Shown here piece after piece: positions 54,625 to 62,310 of a DNA stretch of 64,000 bases. A model generated the notes under the pieces. That model had not been told where the DNA came from. It searched no databases and was given only the letters and a program-made list of their open reading frames with translations. The DNA is taken from the NCBI GenBank assembly GCA_902605865.1, contig CACLEJ010000002.1, positions 101,710-165,709 of the forward strand. The letters are read 5' to 3'. Within the stretch, counting starts at the first letter, position 1; each line of letters starts with the position of its first letter. The position numbers and the translations under genes were made by a program. The stretch is from an uncultured Pelagibacteraceae bacterium (lineage in GTDB: Bacteria; Pseudomonadota; Alphaproteobacteria; Pelagibacterales; Pelagibacteraceae).

Positions 54625-55680
54625 TTATTTTTTTTCCTCATCCCAAATCGATGTCCATAAAATATTTCCTCCCATGTCACCAATTAATAGATGTGAGCAA
54701 TCTTTGGTTACTGCAATTGCAGAAACTTCGAATTCTGTAAAGCTTCGTATAATAATTGTATTACTGGCTTTTTCAATTTCAGACAGAAAAACTGAACCGT
54801 CACTTAATCCAGTTAAAATTGCATTTTCATTTGGAAATGGTTCAACAAATGTAACTAATTTATTTCCTACATAAGGAAGACAAATAGGTTCTCTACCAAC
54901 TGGTCCATCTCCATCAAATGGCCAACAAACAGCATCATTTGCACCTGATGTTGCTAAATATTTTGAGTCATCTACAAAGGCAAAACTCTTAATTTTTGCT
55001 CCATATCCTGACATTGCAGAATCAATCTTGTCTTTTAATCTCCAAAAATGTAGTTGGTTTTCTTGCATAGATGTCACCAAATACCTGTCGTCAGGACTAA
55101 AAATAACTTTATTATGAGAGCCTTTCCAAATTAAATTAGACGACGTCCATTTGTTGCTATAATCCTTTTTCCAAAGAGTTACCCCGCCATATCTAGAAAC
55201 GGCCAGTTTTCTACCCTTTGAATCAAATGCAACACCACCAATAGTGCTCTCATGCTCTAATAGTTTTGGTTCTTTTTTATTTGGCATCCACAGATATACG
55301 ATATTACCTGATGTACAGACCAAACTGCCATTATTTGCTGTAACATGATCTACCCAGCGAGTACCAAAGTTCCCAATTTCATTTATTTTTCCATCTAGTG
55401 AAATTTTTAAAAAACAACCATCATCTCCACCAGTTAAAATATTGTCTCCATCTTTTGACATGCAAAGAACAATACCTTTATGAGCTTTTATAGGTTCAGA
55501 ACTTTGTCCAGATGAAAAAATTCTTACAGTACCATCGCCAAATCCAACAGCTATAGAGTTACCAATTGTAACAGCATTAGTAACTGGAATTCCGAGTTTA
55601 AACTCTTTTCCTCTATTTTCAAATTTGGTTTTATTTAACTCTGGAAGCTTATATAGATCAGCTTTCATGCCGATTTGCAA
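54625..55680 (-). CDS. WD40 repeat protein of the zinc island
   Basis: A 351-residue beta-propeller. About seven WD40-like repeats are visible: AHKGIVLCMSKDGDNILTGGDDG, HESTIGGVAFDSKGRKLAVS, HNKVIFSPDDRYLVTS and so on. No signal or membrane segment, so a cytoplasmic scaffold is expected. It overlaps the COG0523 GTPase gene by 16 bp; a WD40 protein beside this GTPase in zinc clusters is also known from rhizobia, where its role is likewise unclear. Confidence 0.8.
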   Translation of the reverse strand: MQIGMKADLYKLPELNKTKFENRGKEFKLGIPVTNAVTIGNSIAVGFGDGTVRIFSSGQSSEPIKAHKGIVLCMSKDGDNILTGGDDGCFLKISLDGKINEIGNFGTRWVDHVTANNGSLVCTSGNIVYLWMPNKKEPKLLEHESTIGGVAFDSKGRKLAVSRYGGVTLWKKDYSNKWTSSNLIWKGSHNKVIFSPDDRYLVTSMQENQLHFWRLKDKIDSAMSGYGAKIKSFAFVDDSKYLATSGANDAVCWPFDGDGPVGREPICLPYVGNKLVTFVEPFPNENAILTGLSDGSVFLSEIEKASNTIIIRSFTEFEVSAIAVTKDCSHLLIGDMGGNILWTSIWDEEKK

Positions 55681-56639
55681 TTTTCAAATCCTTCTTTCAA
55701 ATTCATCGTTTCAAGATTTCGACCAATAAAAACTAATCGAGAACTTCGTTCTTTTCCTTCTGGCCATTTACCCATTGGTGAAGCATCCATAAGCATATGT
55801 ACACCTTGAAATACATATCGATCACTTTCTCCTGTAAAGTCGAGTATACCTTTTGTTCTTAAAATATCCTGACCTTTGGTTTGTAATAGTTTACTAAACC
55901 AATCTTGAAATTTTTCCATATCTAAAGGGGTGTCAGATACAAACGACAAGCTAGTTACGTCATCGTCATGCTCATGGTCATGATCTGATGTAAGAAAATC
56001 AGGCTCAACATCTAAAACACGTTTTAAACTAAATGCATCAAGATTTAAAATCTCATTTAAAGATACTCCACATTTAGTTGTATTAATAATTTTTGCAAAA
56101 GGATTAATTTTTTTTATTCTTTCTTTAACAACTTCTAATCCACTTTCATCAACAAGATCTATTTTGTTTAATAATACAACGTCTGCAAAGGCAATTTGTT
56201 CCTCTGCTTCGTGATGATCTGTTAATTGTGTACTTAAATGAACAGCATCAGCAACAGTAACAATTGCATCTAACTTTGTTCGATCAGCGACATCTTGATC
56301 GACAAAAAAAGTTTGTGCAACGGGAGCTGGATCAGCTAATCCAGTGGTTTCTACTATGATTGCATCAAGTTTATCAGCTCGCTTCATTAACCCACTTAAA
56401 ATACGGATTAAATCACCTCTTACTGTGCAACATATGCAACCGTTGTTCATCTCAAACACTTCTTCATCAGCATCAACAACTAAATCGTTATCAATGCCCT
56501 GCTCACCAAATTCATTAACTATTACAGCATATTTTTTACCATGCTGCTCTGTTAATATCCTATTTAAAAGAGTAGTTTTTCCAGCGCCTAAAAAGCCTGT
56601 TAAAACAGTAACAGGAACTTGTTTGTTGGTTTCTTCCAT
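55665..56639 (-). CDS. COG0523 (CobW-like) zinc-associated GTPase
   Basis: A 324-residue G3E GTPase. GFLGAGKTT (15-23) is the P-loop, the family metal motif GCICC lies at 67-71, and NKIDLV the base-recognition motif. A DHDHEHDDD cluster near residue 214 precedes the C-terminal domain. Zinc-linked members (ZigA, ZNG1) deliver zinc to client proteins under shortage. Its place after znuA makes zinc, not cobalamin, the likely metal. A gene symbol is not assigned because several subgroups exist. Confidence 0.88.
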   Translation of the reverse strand: MEETNKQVPVTVLTGFLGAGKTTLLNRILTEQHGKKYAVIVNEFGEQGIDNDLVVDADEEVFEMNNGCICCTVRGDLIRILSGLMKRADKLDAIIVETTGLADPAPVAQTFFVDQDVADRTKLDAIVTVADAVHLSTQLTDHHEAEEQIAFADVVLLNKIDLVDESGLEVVKERIKKINPFAKIINTTKCGVSLNEILNLDAFSLKRVLDVEPDFLTSDHDHEHDDDVTSLSFVSDTPLDMEKFQDWFSKLLQTKGQDILRTKGILDFTGESDRYVFQGVHMLMDASPMGKWPEGKERSSRLVFIGRNLETMNLKEGFENCKSA

Positions 56640-56647
56640 TAATTATA

Positions 56648-57760
56648 TTAACAACCTTTAAAGGATTTTGACATATTTTTTATTAAATCAAAATACAAAC
56701 CTTTTCCAGGAGTTAAAGTTGCACCCAACGGATCAACAATACCAGTTTTAATATTCATATCTTTTGCAACAGCTTTAATGATGTCTGGATTAAATTGAGG
56801 CTCAGAAAATACACAAGCTACTTTATCGTGCTCAATTACTTCTCTTATCTCTGAAAGTTGCTCTGCACCAGGTAATACATCTGTGTTAACTGTGAAAGCC
56901 CCTAATATATTTACATTAAATCTTTTTTCAAAGTATTGGTAAGCGTCGTGAAACACGATTGATGCAGTACTTTCATTAAGTTCTGCAGTTACATCATTTG
57001 TAAGTTTATCAATTTCTTTATAAGCCTTACTTAAATTTGCTCTATAAGCAGCTTCATTTGTTGGGTCATTTTCAATTAAGTGCTTAGACATTTCAAATAA
57101 AATAACTTTTGCATTAATTGGGTCTAACCAAATATGTGGATCAAATTCACCGTGGTGGTGTCCTTCGTGTCCATCATGATCATCATGGTCATCATGCCCA
57201 TCTTCTTTTTTTGCATGATCGTCATGGTCGTGGTCATCGTGGTCATCTTTTTTCTTATGGCCGTGATCGTCATGATCGTCCTCTTTATGCCCGTCTTCTT
57301 TTTTTGCATGGTCATGATCATCGTGATCATCTTTTTTCTTGTGTCCGTGATCATCATGATCATCGTGATCATCGTGATCGTCATGGTCATCAAAAATATT
57401 TCTCTCTCTAAATTTTAACTTTACTAAACCTTTAATCTCTAATAACTCAATTTTTTCTGCCTTATTAGCAATTGAGTCTAACGGTTTTTCTAAAAAATTT
57501 TCTAAATCTTCACCTACCCAAAAAACAATGTCAGCATCTTGTAACATTTTTGCATGCGAAGGTTTCATGGCAAATCCATGTGGTGAAGCGTATCCTTCAA
57601 CTATTAAATCTGGTTTAGCTACACCATCCATTAAATAGCTAGCTAAAGAGTGTATTGGCTTAATTGATGCAACGACTTTGATGTCGGCATTTGCTGATGT
57701 AAATAAAGTTAAAAATGATAGTATTGTTAGGATTATTGAAGATTTTTTTAGATTTTTCAT
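56648..57760 (-). CDS. znuA: Zinc ABC transporter substrate-binding protein
   Basis: A 370-residue periplasmic zinc-binding protein. A signal (about 1-25), His61 in SPHGFAMKPS, a later His in FHDAYQYFEKRF and the acidic ligand region in FSEPQFNPD, with His209 in DPHIWLDP, supply the zinc site. Between residues 124 and 203 a loop carries about two dozen histidines with Asp, as in other ZnuA proteins, but unusually long. Faces znuC across a 73-bp gap that holds two Zur-box-like repeats. Confidence 0.94.
   Translation of the reverse strand: MKNLKKSSIILTILSFLTLFTSANADIKVVASIKPIHSLASYLMDGVAKPDLIVEGYASPHGFAMKPSHAKMLQDADIVFWVGEDLENFLEKPLDSIANKAEKIELLEIKGLVKLKFRERNIFDDHDDHDDHDDHDDHGHKKKDDHDDHDHAKKEDGHKEDDHDDHGHKKKDDHDDHDHDDHAKKEDGHDDHDDHDGHEGHHHGEFDPHIWLDPINAKVILFEMSKHLIENDPTNEAAYRANLSKAYKEIDKLTNDVTAELNESTASIVFHDAYQYFEKRFNVNILGAFTVNTDVLPGAEQLSEIREVIEHDKVACVFSEPQFNPDIIKAVAKDMNIKTGIVDPLGATLTPGKGLYFDLIKNMSKSFKGC
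57152..57391 (-). repeat. His/Asp codon repeat inside znuA
   Basis: An 80-residue segment of alternating Asp-Asp-His units with an internal duplication: the block GHKKKDDHDDHDHAKKEDGH recurs in GHKKKDDHDDHD-DHAKKEDGH form. DNA repeats of GAT/CAT codons create long open frames on the other strand that are not genes. Histidine-rich ZnuA loops are thought to help zinc capture. Confidence 0.85.
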
Positions 57761-57779
57761 AATATTTGGTTATTGTTAA

Positions 57780-57812
57780 TTGTTATAATATAACGCTGTG
57801 TAATAATATAAC
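57780..57812. promoter_or_regulatory. Tandem Zur boxes between znuA and znuC
   Basis: GTTATAATATAAC (57782-57794) is a perfect 13-bp inverted repeat around AAT, and GTAATAATATAAC (57800-57812) is a near copy, 18 bp later. The first equals the core of the known Zur-box consensus (GTTATAnTATAAC) of gammaproteobacteria. Both coincide with a possible znuC promoter, TTGTTA (57780-57785), 18 bp, TAATAT (57804-57809), so zinc-loaded Zur would block it; znuA on the other strand is presumably controlled too. Confidence 0.75.
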
Positions 57813-57833
57813 ATATTTAAGTCAAGTGAATAA

Positions 57834-58580
57834 ATGAGCATGGAAAATAATATTTTAGTAAAATTAAACAATGTTGGTTTTCAACAAAATCAAAAGTGGC
57901 TTGTTCAAGGTGTTTCTTTGCAAGTCGAAAAAGGTAAAATTGTTACCTTAATTGGTCCTAATGGTTCTGGTAAAAGCACAACTGCTAAAATTGCTCTAGG
58001 TTTATTTAAAAATATTGAGGGTCAAGTTGAAAAATTCACAAATAATATTGGTTATGTTCCACAAAAAATATCAATAGATTGGACACTTCCTCTAAGAGTT
58101 AGAGATTTTATGCTTTTAACAGATAATCTTACAGAAGACGTAATTGATGAAGCACTTTCATTAACTGGAGTAATTGATTTAAAAGATAAAAGTTTGGGAA
58201 ATTTATCAGGTGGAGAATTTCAAAGAGTGTTACTTGCCAGAGCTATTTCAAAAAAACCTGAATTGTTAGTGCTTGATGAGCCAGTTCAAGGTGTAGATTT
58301 TACAGGAGAAATTGCCTTGTATGAATTAATTAAAGAAATTTCAGAAAAATTAAATTGCGGTATTTTATTAATATCCCATGACTTACATACAGTAATGAGC
58401 GCTACCGATCATGTTGTTTGTTTAAATGGTCATGTCTGTTGTTCGGGTTCACCTAAAGAAGTTGCAAAAAATAGTGAATACAAAGCATTGTTTGGCGAAC
58501 AAGCTGCTCAAACACTTTCAATTTATGAACACAAGCACGATCATGTTCATACTAATGATGGGGATATAAAAAAAAACTAA
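57834..58580 (+). CDS. znuC: Zinc ABC transporter ATP-binding protein
   Basis: A 248-residue ABC ATPase. Walker A GPNGSGKST (41-49), Q-loop in VPQKISIDW, signature NLSGGEFQR and Walker B LLVLDEP are in order, with the switch His in SHDLHTV. The tail YEHKHDHVHTNDGD is histidine-rich, as often in ZnuC. Starts at ATG 57834; a second ATG two codons on is possible. Two bases before znuB. Confidence 0.94.
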   Translation: MSMENNILVKLNNVGFQQNQKWLVQGVSLQVEKGKIVTLIGPNGSGKSTTAKIALGLFKNIEGQVEKFTNNIGYVPQKISIDWTLPLRVRDFMLLTDNLTEDVIDEALSLTGVIDLKDKSLGNLSGGEFQRVLLARAISKKPELLVLDEPVQGVDFTGEIALYELIKEISEKLNCGILLISHDLHTVMSATDHVVCLNGHVCCSGSPKEVAKNSEYKALFGEQAAQTLSIYEHKHDHVHTNDGDIKKN

Positions 58581-58581
58581 T

Positions 58582-59385
58582 ATGTTTGATGATTTTTTTA
58601 TAAGAGCATTGGTTGCAGGTATTGGTATCGCTTTTGTTGCGGGACCACTTGGTTGTTTTGTTGTGTGGAGGAGATTGTCTTATTTTGGAGATACACTCGC
58701 CCACTCCGCATTACTTGGTGTAACAATTGCATATTCATTAGAATTTAATATTGCCGTTTCAATATTTTTAATTTCATCAGCAATTGCATTAATTTTAATA
58801 CAACTACAAAAAAAAACTAATCTACCAAGCGATGCGTTGTTGGGGCTATTGGCTCACTCATCATTGGCAGTTGGATTAGTAGTGATTGGTTTTTTAACCT
58901 TTATTAGATTTGATATTATGGGATTGTTGTTTGGAGATATATTAGCAGTTAATAAAAAAGATTTGTTAACTATATGGGTTGGTGGAGCCTTAATTTTATT
59001 GGTTTTAAGATTAATATGGAAACCATTGTTCGCCTCAACTGTAAATTATGAATTAGCACAAGCTGAAGGTCTAAACCCTGATAGAGCAAAAGCAGTCTTT
59101 ACAGTCTTATTGGCCGCAATAATTGCCATATCTATCAAATTAGTTGGAGTGCTATTAATTACAGGAATGTTAATTATACCAACTGCTATGGCTAGAAATC
59201 TTTCAGATAATCCGCAAAAAATGGTGATCTTTGCGATAATTGGAGGATTGTTATCAGTTTTTATAGGATTGTTTTCTTCTTTAGAGTTCAATACACCGTC
59301 TGGTCCTTCAATAATTGCTGCAGCTCTAGTGTTGTTTATTTTTTCATTACTTAAAGTTAAACAAACGATTAAATTGAAAAATTAA
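58582..59385 (+). CDS. znuB: Zinc ABC transporter permease
   Basis: A 267-residue ABC-3 family permease with about eight membrane helices. GPLGCFVVWRRLSYFGDTLAHSALLGV is the family hallmark and GVLLITGMLIIPTAMAR a second. It forms the inner membrane channel with ZnuC. 1 bp after znuC and 24 bp before zur. Confidence 0.94.
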   Translation: MFDDFFIRALVAGIGIAFVAGPLGCFVVWRRLSYFGDTLAHSALLGVTIAYSLEFNIAVSIFLISSAIALILIQLQKKTNLPSDALLGLLAHSSLAVGLVVIGFLTFIRFDIMGLLFGDILAVNKKDLLTIWVGGALILLVLRLIWKPLFASTVNYELAQAEGLNPDRAKAVFTVLLAAIIAISIKLVGVLLITGMLIIPTAMARNLSDNPQKMVIFAIIGGLLSVFIGLFSSLEFNTPSGPSIIAAALVLFIFSLLKVKQTIKLKN

Positions 59386-59409
59386 TGGAATATTATAAAA
59401 AATAATTAA

Positions 59410-59802
59410 ATGCAAAAACAAGAAACATTATCCAAAAACCAAAAAATAATTTTAGATTTAATAGAAAAATCTGATCAACCATTAAAAGCATATTCAATTT
59501 TATTTGATGTTAAAAAAAAAGGTATTAATGCTCCTTTGCAAGTTTATAGAGCTCTGGATAAATTAGTGGAGATTGGAAAGATACATAAAATAGAAAGTAG
59601 AAACGCTTTCATCGCTTGTAAAAATTCAAAATGTCAAATTGCTAAAGCTACTGTTTTTTCAATTTGTGAAAGTTGTGAAGATGTTACTGAAATTCATGAT
59701 CATAAATTATCAGAACACTTAAGAAATTTTAAAGATAACAAAGGAATGAAATACAATAAATACAATTTGGAGTTTTTTGGCCTGTGCAAGAAATGTATAT
59801 AA
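59410..59802 (+). CDS. zur: Zinc uptake regulator (Fur family)
   Basis: A 130-residue Fur-family repressor. The winged helix covers about 5-75 with LQVYRALDKLVEIGKIHKIE, and the metal site has CESCEDV and the final CKKC, plus H in IHDHKLSEHL. Zinc context, and CxxC pairs expected for the structural zinc, favour Zur over Fur. It is encoded in the operon it likely controls, so feedback is expected. Confidence 0.9.
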   Translation: MQKQETLSKNQKIILDLIEKSDQPLKAYSILFDVKKKGINAPLQVYRALDKLVEIGKIHKIESRNAFIACKNSKCQIAKATVFSICESCEDVTEIHDHKLSEHLRNFKDNKGMKYNKYNLEFFGLCKKCI

Positions 59803-59805
59803 AAA

Positions 59806-60345
59806 ATGAAAATAAACAAAGGCGACACATTAGAGGAAATCTCATTACCAAAACCTGATGGTTCAATTTTTAATTTATCTGAAACAAAAGGTAAAAAAGT
59901 ACTACTTACTTTCTACCGTATAGCTGGATGTAGCTTTTGTAATTTAAGATTGAATGAATTGAATAAAAGATTTAGTGAATTTGGAAATAATTTTACACAT
60001 GTTGGAATTTTTCATTCTCCAGTAGATAATTTAAAATCTTACATGGATAAACATGGTGAATTACCTTTTACAGTTTTAGCTGATGAAAATTTTGAATATT
60101 TTAAAAAATATGAAATTGAAAGATCTATGGCAAAAACATTTAATGCAATGTTATTTAAACCTCACAAAATCATTCCAGCAATGATGAAAGGATATATTCC
60201 AACAAAGATTAAAGGTCATTTAGATATTGCTGTAACTGATGTTTTGATTAACGAACAAGGCGTTGTTGAAGAAGTATATTATGCTCAAAAAGATATAGCA
60301 GATCATTTTGAGTTTGAAAAAATTAAGCAGTTTGCGCTTAATTAA
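59806..60345 (+). CDS. Peroxiredoxin-like (AhpC/TSA-type) protein
   Basis: A 179-residue thioredoxin-fold protein. FYRIAGCSFCNLRL near residues 38-51 carries a CxxC pair in place of the classical peroxidase Cys motif, so a redox or thiol-disulfide role is as likely as peroxidase. The opening (KGDTLEEISLPKPDGS) is typical of the AhpC/TSA group. It starts 3 bp after zur and is probably co-regulated by zinc. Substrate unknown. Confidence 0.78.
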   Translation: MKINKGDTLEEISLPKPDGSIFNLSETKGKKVLLTFYRIAGCSFCNLRLNELNKRFSEFGNNFTHVGIFHSPVDNLKSYMDKHGELPFTVLADENFEYFKKYEIERSMAKTFNAMLFKPHKIIPAMMKGYIPTKIKGHLDIAVTDVLINEQGVVEEVYYAQKDIADHFEFEKIKQFALN

Positions 60346-60352
60346 ACAAATA

Positions 60353-60946
60353 ATGAAAGTTGAATATTATTTTAGTGTCCTATCTCCCTTTAGTTATCTT
60401 GGAGCTGATAGATTTACAAAAATAGTAAGCAAATATAATTTAGAGGTTATAGAAAAACCACTTGATTTAGTTGGCGAAATATTTCCAAATACTGGTGGAT
60501 TGCCAGTTCCTAAAAGACATCCTGCTAGACAAAAATATAGACTTGTAGAACTGGAGAGAATTTCAAATAAACTAGGTTTGCCGATTATTAAAAAGCCAAA
60601 ATTTTTTCCACCTAAAGACCCACACTTACCAGCAAAATTTGTAATAGCTTCAAATAAAATGGGCAATAAACTTCATTTTGGAAATGAATGTTTAAAATAT
60701 TTATGGTCTATGGATAAAGATCTTTCTGATCACAATACACTTCAGGAAATTTGTGAAAAATTAAATTTAAACTTTGAAGAAATGAAGAAATTAGCTTTAT
60801 CTGAAGATGTAAACTTGGAGTATCAAAAAAATTCAAAAGATGCGGTTGATAATGATGTATTTGGTGCTCCTTCGTATGTTTTAAATAATGAGATTTTTTG
60901 GGGTCAAGATAGATTAGATTATCTTGAAGATGCATTAAATAAATAA
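60353..60946 (+). CDS. DsbA-fold 2-hydroxychromene-2-carboxylate isomerase-like protein
   Basis: A 197-residue DsbA/kappa-GST-fold protein. EYYFSVLSPFSYLGADRF opens it, with Ser in place of the DsbA cysteines, and VFGAPSYVLNNEIFWGQDRLDYLEDAL is the conserved cis-Pro and C-terminal region. Family members use glutathione to isomerise 2-hydroxychromene-2-carboxylate in naphthalene breakdown; that substrate is unlikely here, so its role is open. ATG at 60353 is 7 bp after the previous stop; an upstream frame overlaps it and is rejected. Confidence 0.75.
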   Translation: MKVEYYFSVLSPFSYLGADRFTKIVSKYNLEVIEKPLDLVGEIFPNTGGLPVPKRHPARQKYRLVELERISNKLGLPIIKKPKFFPPKDPHLPAKFVIASNKMGNKLHFGNECLKYLWSMDKDLSDHNTLQEICEKLNLNFEEMKKLALSEDVNLEYQKNSKDAVDNDVFGAPSYVLNNEIFWGQDRLDYLEDALNK

Positions 60947-60962
60947 GTAAATATTACTTATT
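60942..60962 (+). terminator. Inverted repeat, candidate terminator after the zur operon
   Basis: AATAAGTAA (60942-60950) and TTACTTATT (60954-60962) form a perfect 9-bp inverted repeat around ATA, spanning the isomerase stop codon, followed by TTCAT. Only two G-C pairs; terminator function is possible but weak. Confidence 0.35.
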
Positions 60963-60993
60963 TTCATAAATCCTTAACAAAACTGACATAAAC
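60961..60993 (+). promoter_or_regulatory. Three tandem 11-bp Pho-box-like repeats upstream of the arsC operon
   Basis: Units TTTTCATAAAT (60961-60971), CCTTAACAAAA (60972-60982) and CTGACATAAAC (60983-60993) sit in direct tandem. Units 1 and 3 match the PhoB half-site CTGTCATAAAT at 9 of 11 positions, unit 2 at 7. phoB and phoU are encoded 1.3-2.6 kb away. Distance to the ATG at 61012 is 18 bp. Confidence 0.45.
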
Positions 60994-61011
60994 AAAGATC
61001 AAGGAGTGATT

Positions 61012-61233
61012 ATGTTTATAAAAAAATATCTAAAATGGATAAGTACATTTTTAGTCTTAACTGGAATTTTACTTACTAATCTTAATATCTACCCTATTAA
61101 TATTTATTTTCATGGACTGGGTGTTGTGGGGTGGACTGTAGCTGGATTTATTACAAAAGATAAGGCTGTCTTAACAAATTTTGGATTACAAATACCTCTT
61201 TTTGTAATTGGAATTTATAAAGTGATATTCTAA
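61012..61233 (+). CDS. Small membrane protein of unknown function ahead of arsC
   Basis: A 73-residue protein with three hydrophobic segments (about 10-25, 30-48, 55-72). ATG at 61012 is chosen because AAGGAG at 61001-61006 lies 5 bp upstream; GTG at 61006 would overlap that site. It overlaps arsC by one base (TAATG), so the two are coupled. I do not recognise a family. Possible roles are accessory to the phosphate/arsenate system, judged only by context. Confidence 0.65.
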   Translation: MFIKKYLKWISTFLVLTGILLTNLNIYPINIYFHGLGVVGWTVAGFITKDKAVLTNFGLQIPLFVIGIYKVIF

Positions 61234-61667
61234 TGAAAAGAGTTTTATTTGTCTGCACAGGGAATTCAGCAAGAAGTATTATAGCTGAGAGCATTATTAA
61301 TAACTTATATTATGATAAATTTATTGGTTATAGCGCAGGTAGTAATCCTTTAGGACAAATTAATCCAATTATAGAAAAATTTTTAAAAGAAAAGAAATTT
61401 GATTTGTCAAATTACAGTTCAAAAAATTTTGATACTTTTATTAACTCAGATATTAAATTAGATTATGTAATTACGGTGTGTAACAATGCTAACAATGAAG
61501 TGTGTCCTATTTGGCCTGATAAAAATCAAATTATTCATTGGGATATTGAAGATCCAGTAAAAAAATTTAATGTAGATACTGATACAACAAATCAAAAAAA
61601 AGTATTTAATGATACATATCAAACAATATTTAAGAAAATAGAAAATTGGATTAACAATGAAATATAG
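61233..61667 (+). CDS. arsC: Arsenate reductase, low-molecular-weight phosphatase type
   Basis: A 144-residue thioredoxin-coupled ArsC. CTGNSARSIIAE (8-19) is the P-loop with Cys8, and CNNANNEVCPIWP holds the two redox cysteines of the relay, so all three catalytic cysteines of this class are present. HWDIEDP is the other landmark. Reduces arsenate, an analogue of phosphate, to arsenite. No arsR lies beside it; the aquaporin gene overlaps its end by 11 bp. Confidence 0.9.
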   Translation: MKRVLFVCTGNSARSIIAESIINNLYYDKFIGYSAGSNPLGQINPIIEKFLKEKKFDLSNYSSKNFDTFINSDIKLDYVITVCNNANNEVCPIWPDKNQIIHWDIEDPVKKFNVDTDTTNQKKVFNDTYQTIFKKIENWINNEI

Positions 61668-62310
61668 TAAGTTTTTTCTTGGAGAGTTTATTGGTAGTTG
61701 TTTCCTTGTAATGATTATTGTTGGCTCAGGAATAATGGCTGAAAATCTTACAGATGATACGGGTATTATGCTTTTAGCCAATACGATAGCAACTGGCGCA
61801 GGACTTTTTGTGCTAATAACTGTTTTTAGTGATGTTTCAGGAGCACATTTTAATCCATTTGTAAGTCTAGCAATGTTTCTTACAAAAAAATTAAAAGGAA
61901 ATTTATTACCTACATATATATCTGCACAAATTTCAGGTTGTTTGTTAGGTGTAGCACTTGCCAATTTCTTTTTTGAACATCAAATTTTTGAATTATCAAC
62001 GAAATCAAGGGACGGAATAAATATATTTACATCTGAAATTGTAGCAACATTTGGATTAATTCTCATAATTTTTGGATCTTTAAAGAAAGGAAGTGTGGTA
62101 GTTGCCTCATGTGTAGCTTTTTATATCACTGCTGGTTATTGGTTTACTTCGTCGACTTCATTTGCAAATCCTGCTGTAGCAATAGCGAGGACATTTACAG
62201 AAAGTTTTACTGGAATAAGTTACATAAATACTCCAGTTTATATTCTTGCAGAATTTTTAGGAATGATAATTGCTTTTTATATAGTTAAAAAACTATTTTT
62301 AAATAAGTGA
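61657..62310 (+). CDS. Aquaporin-family channel (AqpS-like)
   Basis: A 217-residue MIP family protein with six membrane helices. The second pore motif FANPAVAIAR is normal (NPA), but the first reads HFNPFVS, giving NPF. Together with arsC it resembles the rhizobial aqpS-arsC pairing, where the channel lets arsenite leave the cell. Its end overlaps phoB by 12 bp on the other strand. Water, glycerol or arsenite as permeant cannot be decided from sequence. Confidence 0.82.
   Translation: MKYSKFFLGEFIGSCFLVMIIVGSGIMAENLTDDTGIMLLANTIATGAGLFVLITVFSDVSGAHFNPFVSLAMFLTKKLKGNLLPTYISAQISGCLLGVALANFFFEHQIFELSTKSRDGINIFTSEIVATFGLILIIFGSLKKGSVVVASCVAFYITAGYWFTSSTSFANPAVAIARTFTESFTGISYINTPVYILAEFLGMIIAFYIVKKLFLNK

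Noticed and set aside
57118..57418. Long open frames on both strands opposite and inside the znuA His loop
   Set aside because: They are created by the GAT/CAT codon repeat of znuA; the products are repetitive His or Met/Ile strings without start signals or family features.
60308..60352. Upstream extension of the DsbA-fold isomerase
   Set aside because: It lies inside the peroxiredoxin-like gene, and the family starts at the ATG at 60353.
61458..61964. 168-residue minus-strand frame opposite arsC and the aquaporin
   Set aside because: Shadow frame with no recognisable domain; both genes on the plus strand have clear motifs.
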